Assembly: GCA_947041165.1 (NCBI GenBank)
Contig: CAMRCY010000017.1
Coordinates: 1 to 47,338, forward strand
Direction: 5' to 3'
DNA from: an uncultured Deferribacteraceae bacterium
Lineage (GTDB): Bacteria > Chrysiogenota > Deferribacteres > Deferribacterales > Mucispirillaceae
Length of the DNA: 47,338 nucleotides
The notes under the pieces were generated by a model. It was not told the DNA's origin. It worked only from the letters and a program-made list of their open reading frames with translations, and made no database searches. The position numbers were made by a program, and so were the translations under genes. This document shows positions 17,035 through 24,614 of this stretch, one piece after another; position 1 is the stretch's first letter, and each line of letters begins with the position of its first letter.

Positions 17035-17937
17035 ATGAAAAATAAAGATATTATATTTATCGTAGGTGGAACAGGTTTTGTCGGTACAGAAATATTAAAA
17101 GAGTTATTAAGCCTAAATTATAGTGTAAAACTGTTAGCAAGAAATATAGAGAAAATTGAGCCAACCAATAACTTAGAAATTATTCAAGGCGATATCTTTA
17201 ACTATAAACAGTGGGAAGATAGAATTGATGGATCGTTAGCGATCATAAATCTTATTGGAATTATTCGTGAAGATAAAAACAACAATATCACATTCAATAA
17301 ACTCCATGTTGAAGCGACTGAAATAATAACTAATTTAGCCATCAAATATAATATTAAACGATACATTCACATGTCTGCAAACTCTGCTTCATCTACTGAA
17401 ATAAGTAGTTATTTTGAAACAAAATATAGAGCTGAAAATATCGTTAAAAGTAAAGATCTAGTTTGGACTATTTTTCAACCATCATTAATTTTTGGAAGAG
17501 ATGATAAGTCTATAAATCTATTTATAAAAAATATTAAGAAAATCAGAATTTTTCCTATATTCGGTGACGGTAAGTACAAACTCCAACCTATATCTGTGAG
17601 TGATGTTGCAAAAGCATTTACAAAATCTATCACTAATATCGATTGCCTAAACTGTTCATTTGAACTTGGTGGAACAGTTGTTTATACATATAATGATCTG
17701 ATTGAAAGCATATCAAATAATTTAAAAATAAGTAATGTACTGATACATATTCCTCTTGATATTGCAAAACCTGTAATAAAAATATTTGAACGATTTAATT
17801 CCTTCCCGATAACAACCGAACAGCTTAATATGCTTCTGTCTGACAATATTTGTGATGATGATGAGATATTCAATATATTGAATATAGAGCAACAACCATT
17901 CGATAACTACGTAAAAAACATATCAAAACACATATAA
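17035..17937 (+). CDS. NAD(P)-dependent epimerase-like protein, complex I NDUFA9-like atypical SDR
   Basis: The Rossmann motif VGGTGFVGTEIL lies near the N-terminus and ARNIEK follows beta-2. NLIGIIRE and a YxxxK (YFETKYRAENIV) occupy the usual places. FQPSLIFG matches atypical SDRs related to NDUFA9 and sugar-nucleotide epimerases. These bind NAD(P)H; some are structural subunits with no clear reaction. ATG 17026 lies one base after GGAG, so the in-frame ATG 17035, ten bases after it, is the better start (300 residues). Neighbours give no pathway. Confidence 0.8.
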   Translation: MKNKDIIFIVGGTGFVGTEILKELLSLNYSVKLLARNIEKIEPTNNLEIIQGDIFNYKQWEDRIDGSLAIINLIGIIREDKNNNITFNKLHVEATEIITNLAIKYNIKRYIHMSANSASSTEISSYFETKYRAENIVKSKDLVWTIFQPSLIFGRDDKSINLFIKNIKKIRIFPIFGDGKYKLQPISVSDVAKAFTKSITNIDCLNCSFELGGTVVYTYNDLIESISNNLKISNVLIHIPLDIAKPVIKIFERFNSFPITTEQLNMLLSDNICDDDEIFNILNIEQQPFDNYVKNISKHI

Positions 17938-18055
17938 TTTATTTCAATAATTCTAAATATAATTAATAATTTTAAAAATATTTTTAAAGATGTTTTTACA
18001 TCAAAAAAACAGTAAATAACGTATGTAGAATATATCAAAACAGATATAATTTATT
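17920..18055. repeat. Direct repeat of the epimerase gene 3' end
   Basis: Positions 17920-17943, covering the last codons and stop, recur at 18032-18055 with one mismatch in 24. This may be a short duplication or remains of a paralogue 3' end. Otherwise 17938-18118 is AT-rich and empty. Confidence 0.6.
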
Positions 18056-18118
18056 ATAATGAAAATGGGTGTATTTTTTAAATTAGATAGTAATTCAAAA
18101 AACTTATTTATAAATTAG

Positions 18119-18147
18119 TTGACAAAGGTGCTGTCTTGTGATAACTT
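18119..18147 (+). promoter_or_regulatory. Putative promoter of the tRNA cluster
   Basis: A perfect TTGACA (18119-18124) is followed 15-17 bases later by the AT-rich GATAAC/TAACTT with TG just upstream, ending about 25 bases before tRNA-Lys. The -10 is weak. Confidence 0.5.
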
Positions 18148-18171
18148 CCTAGTTCATTTGTTAATGCAGAT

Positions 18172-18244
18172 GAGCCGTTAGCTCAGTTGGTAGAGCATTT
18201 GACTTTTAATCAAAGGGTCACTGGTTCGACCCCAGTACGGCTCA
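18172..18244 (+). tRNA. tRNA-Lys(TTT)
   Basis: Acceptor GAGCCGT pairs with ACGGCTC; D arm AGCTCAGTTGGTAGAGC, anticodon loop CTTTTAA with TTT at 18205-18207, T loop TTCGACC. Discriminator A; CCA is not encoded. First of a four-tRNA cluster. Confidence 0.97.
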
Positions 18245-18280
18245 CTTAGTTAGATACGATTTTTGTATCTACTGTTTTTA

Positions 18281-18355
18281 GACCCGTTCGTCTAGCTTGG
18301 CCTAGGACACCTGCCTTTCACGTAGGCAACAGGGGTTCAAATCCCCTACGGGTCG
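18281..18355 (+). tRNA. tRNA-Glu(TTC)
   Basis: Acceptor GACCCGT pairs with ACGGGTC, discriminator G. Anticodon loop CTTTCAC with TTC at 18317-18319; T arm AGGGG-TTCAAAT-CCCCT. CCA is not encoded. Confidence 0.96.
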
Positions 18356-18403
18356 TTAATAAAATATAGATTATTTTTGTAAGATACTCTATAATATGTT
18401 TTT

Positions 18404-18476
18404 GGACGCTTAGCTCAGCTGGGAGAGCAACGGCCTTACAAGCCGTGGGTCGCAGGTTCAATCCCTGCAGCGTTCA
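18404..18476 (+). tRNA. tRNA-Val(TAC)
   Basis: Acceptor GGACGCT pairs with AGCGTTC (one G-U), discriminator A. Anticodon loop CTTACAA with TAC at 18437-18439. Nine T follow directly (18477-18485), so the T arm plus T-run could act as a partial terminator before tRNA-Asp. Confidence 0.97.
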
Positions 18477-18501
18477 TTTTTTTTTGTTTGTTAGATTACT
18501 A

Positions 18502-18575
18502 GGGGGCGTAGTTCAGTTGGTTAGAACGCTGGCCTGTCACGTCAGAGGTCGCGAGTTCGAGTCTCGTCGTCCCCG
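18502..18575 (+). tRNA. tRNA-Asp(GTC)
   Basis: Acceptor GGGGGCG pairs with CGTCCCC (one G-U), discriminator G. Anticodon loop CTGTCAC with GTC at 18536-18538; T arm GCGAG-TTCGAGT-CTCGT. Last of the cluster. Confidence 0.97.
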
Positions 18576-18662
18576 TATAGTAATACACTCAATAGTTGGT
18601 GTCTGTCATGCTATTAGCGTATATCCAGTTTGGTATACAATATTTAATTAATGAGGTCTACT

Positions 18663-18755
18663 GTGAAAAATCTTAAAAAAACTTTCCGTAATTTATTAAA
18701 AAAAATGTATGTATTTAAAAAATCAGCTGTTAAGTATCGTGTATACAAAGTATAA
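18663..18755 (+). CDS. 30-residue cationic small ORF coupled to the next gene
   Basis: GTG at 18663 follows ATGAGGTCTACT, a good ribosome site. The product (MKNLKKTFRNLLKKMYVFKK then SAVKYRVYKV) has eleven Lys/Arg and no acidic residue. Its stop TAA (18753-18755) overlaps the ATG of the following gene (TAATG), which has no ribosome site of its own. That is the arrangement of a translated leader or coupled small protein. It could be a membrane-active or nucleic-acid-binding peptide, or only a device for coupling. Confidence 0.6.
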   Translation: MKNLKKTFRNLLKKMYVFKKSAVKYRVYKV

Positions 18756-19309
18756 TGTCTGACGATTCTGATTACAAAAAAATTACTAACCCCGTAACAG
18801 GGGAAGTAAGAAAAGTCGATCTAAGCGACTACAATCTATCTAAAATATTAAAAAATATCAGGAATGCTGCTGAAGCAATTAACGACCCCAAATCTCCACA
18901 CGATAAGATCGTTAGAGCATTTGATTATATCGAAAATGCTATACTTGATACTGCTCGATATTCTTCTAAGTTAAACAATCTAACTCTAAAAATAATGAAT
19001 AAACCTGTTGAACCTGTAAGAAATTTAGAGTCATTTCTCGATCTTAAACATAACTATATCAGAAACACATATATAACAAGAGCCAATCAACTTATAGATA
19101 AACCTTATAAAAATATGGATGATGCAAAAGACAACTTATGTGAAGGGTTAGAAATTATTTGCAAAGCAATAAATAGAATCAAAACTGATGCATTGCTTAT
19201 TGCTTATAAAAATTTGATTGAAAATAATATTGAAAATCTTGAAGATGAATTGGCAATCATCGATAAAATAAGACAGAAAGAGAAAACTTGTAGCCCCTAT
19301 TTCTATTAG
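18755..19309 (+). CDS. Unrecognised helical 184-residue protein
   Basis: The protein is soluble, predicted mainly helical and charged (for example KILKNIRNAAEAINDPKSPH, NLIENNIENLEDELAIIDKI), with no signal, membrane segment or known motif. It starts by overlap with the small upstream ORF and depends on it for ribosomes. It is the only protein gene between the tRNA cluster and the 50-bp repeat array. Its family is unknown to me and may be lineage-specific. Confidence 0.7.
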   Translation: MSDDSDYKKITNPVTGEVRKVDLSDYNLSKILKNIRNAAEAINDPKSPHDKIVRAFDYIENAILDTARYSSKLNNLTLKIMNKPVEPVRNLESFLDLKHNYIRNTYITRANQLIDKPYKNMDDAKDNLCEGLEIICKAINRIKTDALLIAYKNLIENNIENLEDELAIIDKIRQKEKTCSPYFY

Positions 19310-19317
19310 TTTTATTT

Positions 19318-19815
19318 GATATCTAATAGTTAATCTAATTAACATCTATCATATTTTAACGCTAATCAATACGCAATATCTAATCTGATTAACAGCTATC
19401 ATATTTTCACACATCAATCAACACACAGTATCTAACCTAATTAATAGCTATCATATTTTAACGCTAATCAATACGCAATATCTAATCTAATTAACAGCTA
19501 TCATATTTTAACATCAATCAACACATAATATCTAATCTGATTAACAGCTATCATATTTTAACGCTAATCAATACGCAATATCTAATCTAATTAACAGCGA
19601 TTATATTTTAACGCTAATCAACACACAGTATCTAACCTAATTAACAGCTATTATATTTTAACGCTAATCAACACATAATATCTAATCTAATTAACAGCTA
19701 TCATATTTTAACGCTAATCAATACATAATATCTAATCTGATTAACAGCTATCATATTTTCACACATAATCAATATATAATATCTAATCTAATTAATAGCG
19801 ATTATACGTTCATAT
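19318..19815. repeat. Tandem array of about ten 50-bp units
   Basis: TCATATTT-type anchors recur at 19349, 19399, 19451, 19501, 19551, 19601, 19651, 19701, 19751 and about 19801, a period of 50 (one 52). Each unit reads roughly TATCTAATCTRATTAACAGC, then TATCATATTTTAACGCTAAT, then CAATACGCAA. Units are diverged by a few bases and there are no unique spacers, so this is a minisatellite and not CRISPR. It lies between convergent genes. Confidence 0.95.
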
Positions 19816-20205
19816 ATAAACAATACAAAATTATGTGTGCTAACTCTTAAATGCTATTTAAGATCTATTAAAATACATACATATTTCTATCAATACATAT
19901 CAGATCGCATAACCTTATGCTTAACCATAAATACTTAATAAACATACATATCAAATAATATTCATAACTGATAGATATGGTTACACAATAGACCTAAACA
20001 AATATGTGAAATCTATCTGCATTGAACTCATATCTTGCAAACTTGTAAAATTATAAACACTCAACATCTATTCGCTATTACACACTTGATAAAACATCAA
20101 TATATTTCTGTGAAAAGTAATACTGATAAACCACACCGTAAAACAATCTATAGTCAACCTAGGAGATCTGTCCCATAATAATGCGTAATATCTGTTCTAT
20201 AAACC
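19816..20205. other. Gene-free stretch after the 50-bp array
   Basis: AT-rich sequence with no frame, RNA fold or repeat that I can support, between the tandem array and the end of the Maf gene. Confidence 0.5.
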
Positions 20206-22089
20206 TTACTGAATTTCTTTAGAGTACTCATCCATTCTTGTTAATGACTCTTTAAACTCAATATTTATCTTGCTTATTAGTGCAGCAATAACAGAGTAAA
20301 ATTCTTTAAATTTAACAACTAAAATTTTGTTTAGATCTGTTGATGGTTTAATCTTATATTTATAATGGTTAATATCCATACTTGCTTTAATATAATACGA
20401 CTGTACGTAGTGCATGAAAATTAGATAAAACTGAGTCGAAGTAAATGCTTCTTGTGAGCTCTCTATCTTCTTTATCAATACATTACATTTAGCAAGATTA
20501 TCGGGATTTTCAAGTTCTGGATCTGTTTTCACAATCTCTTCAAATGCTAAACAATGTTCAACACCTATATTTAATTTTTCAACTAATTTATCAGAAAAGC
20601 TAATAGCGTCATGTAATTTTTTCAATAACTCTTTAACTTCACGTTTTTTAACTTTACTAGTTGGTATTTTAAGGTTCTGTTTAATTACATCAAGTGTATC
20701 TATATCATCTTTCACATATTTTTCAATAGCTTCTTGAAAGGTCATTAATTTAGTTCCTTCAATCTTTGCCCCACCTTCAGTAGCATTGATAACCTCACCT
20801 TTATATGAAGACACATCTCGTTCATAGTGGCGAAGAAATTGAGAAAAATCAGGTGATGTCTTAACTGTATCTTGATAGTTACCAGGAACAGGTATCGTAC
20901 CTGCTGCTAAATAGCCTAGCGATTTTTCACCGTAATGAGCTCCTTCAGCATGCGTTTTCTCATCATCCGTAAATGCTAAATCTTGTCCTATAAGAATAAT
21001 TGGATCACACCCTAGCCACTCTAAAACTTTAAACGCCATGTTACCAGCAGATGGCCCTATATCTAGGATACCTTTAGGAATATCTATCCACTTGAATGTA
21101 GCAAAATTTCTATAAACAATAATCTTCTCACCAGGAAAATTAGCATAAGTTTCTGGCATAACAACTGGACAAGCAGATAAATATGAATCTTTAACATCCT
21201 CTTCAGTTAAGCCTTCAAACAGTTTTGATGTTGCCAAAACACGCTCAAGAGATGTTACCATGTGAGCAGCCTTAATCCCTCTCTTTAATAAAACCTTAAC
21301 CGTTGCATCAGGAGCTACTATCACTGCTTTATTATCTAAACCTTTCAGAAGTTCAACATTCTTATTAAGCGATGGACCTGTTGATACAACTATACCTGGC
21401 TTACCTTTAAACTTATCTTTTAATTCATTTATACCTGGATTATCTACTATTGTTGCTAGATTTCTGAGTGTCATCTGAATACCTATTAATGAGTCATGTG
21501 GATCATTTCCATATAACGCTAAAACATTCGTAACCGCTTCTTTTAACATTCTTAACACACGAATATAAAACTCTTTACTTCCACTCACAGATATAGAATT
21601 TTGAACCATGTTGATCGATGATAGAAATTGTAGTAAAGGAGATTGATTGAAGAAGTTGAATAAATGAGGATACATTTGAACAGGCGTTAAACCCGACACA
21701 ATATGAAATTGATTATAACTAAGAACTTTAGTAAGGTTGTTAATTGAAAATACTATTTTTAATATCTCCAAATCCTCTTCAATAACCAGCACAGTTGCAA
21801 ACGGATATTTAGTTAGATATTCATTCACATGGTAACCTAATCCAAATCCAAAAAACACAGCTAAATTCGGAAGAAGTATACCCATCTTTTCAATATCCAT
21901 CTTAACGCCGATATATGGATCATACTGATTATATTGATAAAGATTTGTCTTCAAATCAATAATATTATACATCTGATCTGAGCGTTGTGATTTCAGAATT
22001 TTATACCTTCCCGTTATCGGAGTTACCCCTATTCTATATGCTAAATTAGGGTCACGTTTTGCTAATATTGCTAGATTCTTTTTTAACAT
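20206..22089 (-). CDS. Maf-family (DUF115) motility accessory glycosyltransferase
   Basis: The central DUF115 domain is clear: FKGKPGIVVSTGPSLNKNVE, then VIVAPDATVKVLLKRGI, HMVTSLER and DPIILIGQDLAFTDDEKTHA. The N-terminal part (about 1-190) has the Maf pattern LAVFFGFGLGYHVNEYL and VLVIEEDLEILK. Maf proteins transfer nonulosonic acids such as pseudaminic acid to flagellin in the cytoplasm. About 627 residues is normal for the family. ATG 22089 directly follows a TTG; the ATG is preferred. PseC and PseB lie just upstream on the same strand, a sensible pathway cluster. Confidence 0.92.
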   Translation of the reverse strand: MLKKNLAILAKRDPNLAYRIGVTPITGRYKILKSQRSDQMYNIIDLKTNLYQYNQYDPYIGVKMDIEKMGILLPNLAVFFGFGLGYHVNEYLTKYPFATVLVIEEDLEILKIVFSINNLTKVLSYNQFHIVSGLTPVQMYPHLFNFFNQSPLLQFLSSINMVQNSISVSGSKEFYIRVLRMLKEAVTNVLALYGNDPHDSLIGIQMTLRNLATIVDNPGINELKDKFKGKPGIVVSTGPSLNKNVELLKGLDNKAVIVAPDATVKVLLKRGIKAAHMVTSLERVLATSKLFEGLTEEDVKDSYLSACPVVMPETYANFPGEKIIVYRNFATFKWIDIPKGILDIGPSAGNMAFKVLEWLGCDPIILIGQDLAFTDDEKTHAEGAHYGEKSLGYLAAGTIPVPGNYQDTVKTSPDFSQFLRHYERDVSSYKGEVINATEGGAKIEGTKLMTFQEAIEKYVKDDIDTLDVIKQNLKIPTSKVKKREVKELLKKLHDAISFSDKLVEKLNIGVEHCLAFEEIVKTDPELENPDNLAKCNVLIKKIESSQEAFTSTQFYLIFMHYVQSYYIKASMDINHYKYKIKPSTDLNKILVVKFKEFYSVIAALISKINIEFKESLTRMDEYSKEIQ

Positions 22090-22198
22090 CAATCCATATC
22101 CTTTTATCTTTTTATCTTCTCTATTTTTCTATTTTATCTCTTAAACTCTTTTATATGTTTAGATCTTTCTATCTATTTCATATCCATAATTATTATTA

Positions 22199-23347
22199 TT
22201 AAAAACCTATAAACTCATTAATATAATCCATAACCAGTTTAGCCTCACTATCATCCATCGCAGGATAGATAGGTAGCGATATACATCTCTTATAATAATC
22301 TTCTGCATTAGGAAGAAAATCTGTATAACCTTGATCAATATAGTAAGGATGTTTATAAACAGGCATATAATGTATCTGTGTAGATATTTTTTTGCTCTCT
22401 AAAAATGATATCAATTTATTACGTTTATCAATATCTTCTAAAAGTATCACAAATAAATGATACGAATTATATCTTCCATCAAGGTTCTCAAGAGCATTCA
22501 CTTTACTGTTTTCTAAAAAATTAATACGGTAAAAATTTGATATAAGGTTTCTTCTTTTAACAAATTTATCTAACCGTTTAAGTTGAGAAATACCGAGTGC
22601 TGCTTGTATATCTGTCATTCTATAGTTATACCCTAAATACTGCATTTCATGATAATATGGTACAGTTGATTTATATTTATGATCTGCACTATCTCTTACA
22701 ATTCCATGTGATCTTAATATCTTTAATTTATCATAAAGCTCTTTACTGTTTGTGGTGATAATACCACCCTCACCTGTTGTTATAGATTTTACAGGATGAA
22801 ATGAAAACACCGTCATATCTGAATAATCCGAGCAACCAACTTTCTTCCCGTTATAATATCTTGAACCTAAAGCATGTGCTGCATCTTCTACAACTCTCAA
22901 ATTATGCTTAGTTGCAATATCAGAAATCGCTACCATATCAGATGCTAATCCTGCAAAATGAACAGGGACAATGATTTTTGTTTTACTACTTATACTATCT
23001 TCAATCTTATCGTTATCCATAAGAACAGTGCTACTTACTATATCAACAAATTTAACCTTAGCACCAAGGTATAAAGCAGCATTTGTTGTGGCTGCAAACG
23101 TGATAGGAGAAGTGATAATTTCATCACCTGTTGTAAGTCCTAAAACTTGATATGCTAAGTGTAGAGCTGATGTTCCTGATGAAACAGCGACTGCATATTT
23201 TGCACCACAATAGTTTGCGATCGCTTCTTCAAACTCATCTACTTTAGATCCTTGAGTTAATCTATCTGATTTAAGCACATCAATAACTGCATCAATATCT
23301 GTATCATCAATAGATTGTTTACCGTACGATATATTATTTGTTAGCAT
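22199..23347 (-). CDS. pseC: PseC, UDP-4-amino-4,6-dideoxy-N-acetyl-beta-L-altrosamine transaminase
   Basis: This is a DegT/DnrJ/EryC1 aminotransferase with AVSSGTSALHLAYQVLGL at the cofactor pocket, VEDAAHALGSRYYNGKKVG, and the PLP lysine in TVFSFHPVKSITTGEGG. Length 382 is standard. PseC carries out the second step of CMP-pseudaminic acid synthesis, amination at C4. Its start overlaps the end of pseB by 14 bases, so the two are translationally coupled. Identification rests on the pair with pseB and the Maf gene; a related perosamine-type aminotransferase is the alternative. Confidence 0.92.
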   Translation of the reverse strand: MLTNNISYGKQSIDDTDIDAVIDVLKSDRLTQGSKVDEFEEAIANYCGAKYAVAVSSGTSALHLAYQVLGLTTGDEIITSPITFAATTNAALYLGAKVKFVDIVSSTVLMDNDKIEDSISSKTKIIVPVHFAGLASDMVAISDIATKHNLRVVEDAAHALGSRYYNGKKVGCSDYSDMTVFSFHPVKSITTGEGGIITTNSKELYDKLKILRSHGIVRDSADHKYKSTVPYYHEMQYLGYNYRMTDIQAALGISQLKRLDKFVKRRNLISNFYRINFLENSKVNALENLDGRYNSYHLFVILLEDIDKRNKLISFLESKKISTQIHYMPVYKHPYYIDQGYTDFLPNAEDYYKRCISLPIYPAMDDSEAKLVMDYINEFIGF

Positions 23348-24332
23348 TAACTAAACTCTCTTCATACTCTTTTACAAGTTTTGTTAAATATTGTTTATCA
23401 AGTTTTTGAGGATTATTATCTGATGAGTAATAAAAATTATCAGGAAGTTTTTTCCCATCATCAATATCAAGTGGTTTAAAAGATAAGAACTCAGGCATAA
23501 TTTTGTAATGATCTTTAAACTCTAAAGTGTGTCTTGCATCATCTGATGAGATCATAACTTCATGCAGTTTTTCGCCAGGACGAATACCGATAATATCAAT
23601 ATCAACACCTGGACATATAATATCAACAAACTCACCCATAGATATAGATGGTATTTTAGGAACATAAATCTCGCCACCAGACATAGTAGCAAATGATGAT
23701 ACAACAAATCTTACAGCTTCATCTAACGTGATCCAAAATCTTGTCATGTCAGGATGAGTAATCGTAACCTTGCCCTTCTTTTTCTGATCTATAAATAATG
23801 GAAGAACTGATCCTCTACTGCCTAAAACATTTCCATATCTTACAACTGAAAATACAGACGACCTACCAGAAGCATAAGAGTTGCCTGCTACGAAAAGTTT
23901 ATCTGAACATAATTTTGTTGCACCATAAAGATTTAACGGATTTGCAGCTTTATCAGTTGATAACGCAATAACCTTAGAAACATTAGAATCTATTGATGCT
24001 TCAATCACATTTTGTGCACCTAAAATATTAGTTTTAATAGCCTCAAATGGATTGTACTCAGATACAACAACTTGTTTTAATGCAGCCGCATGAACAATAT
24101 AATCTACATCGTAAAATGCTCGCATCAATCTATCTTTATCTCTAATATCACCGATAAAAAATCTTATCTTATTAGAAAACTCAAAATCCCTCTGCATTTC
24201 ATACTGCTTAAACTCATCTCTTGAAAAAATTATCACCCTTCTAGGATCGTAATTATCTAAAAGATACCTAGTGAAATGTCTACCAAATGAGCCCGTTCCA
24301 CCAGTAATTAATATCGATTTGTTATTAAACAT
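23334..24332 (-). CDS. pseB: PseB, UDP-N-acetylglucosamine 4,6-dehydratase (inverting)
   Basis: SILITGGTGSFGRHFTRYLL is the NADP-binding motif and FSRDEFKQYEMQRDF is the family hallmark. ALKQVVVSEYNPFEAIKTNI and ALSTDKAANPLNLYGATK follow. Length 332 is standard. PseB converts UDP-GlcNAc to the 4-keto-6-deoxy-altrose intermediate, the first step of pseudaminic acid synthesis. The next gene, pseC, overlaps it. Later pathway genes (pseH, pseG, pseI, pseF) are not in the window. Confidence 0.94.
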   Translation of the reverse strand: MFNNKSILITGGTGSFGRHFTRYLLDNYDPRRVIIFSRDEFKQYEMQRDFEFSNKIRFFIGDIRDKDRLMRAFYDVDYIVHAAALKQVVVSEYNPFEAIKTNILGAQNVIEASIDSNVSKVIALSTDKAANPLNLYGATKLCSDKLFVAGNSYASGRSSVFSVVRYGNVLGSRGSVLPLFIDQKKKGKVTITHPDMTRFWITLDEAVRFVVSSFATMSGGEIYVPKIPSISMGEFVDIICPGVDIDIIGIRPGEKLHEVMISSDDARHTLEFKDHYKIMPEFLSFKPLDIDDGKKLPDNFYYSSDNNPQKLDKQYLTKLVKEYEESLVNANK

Positions 24333-24614
24333 TTATCATTCCATCTTATAAAATATTATCTAATATATCACTACACTACTCTACTTAAAAATATTATTAA
24401 ATATAACTTAATTATGCAATTAATGTGCCAGTAGATTGAATTTATTGATCGTAAATTAAAATATTAGATATAAAATTGAAATGATAAGTTAAAATATTGA
24501 ATATTAGATTGAAACTAGTTGAGAATAGATTAAAAGCATTAGATTTAATAGGTATGTTGTATGTTCAAACTATAGATTAAAATTGTAGATTGTAGATCGT
24601 CACTCTAAATTAAG

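Noticed and set aside
18445-18651. 68-residue ORF
   Set aside because: It runs through tRNA-Val and tRNA-Asp; the tRNAs are certain.
19318-19815. CRISPR array
   Set aside because: Units follow one another directly, with no unique spacers and no cas genes nearby; variation is spread over the whole unit. The same holds for 34345-34455 and 46271-46490.
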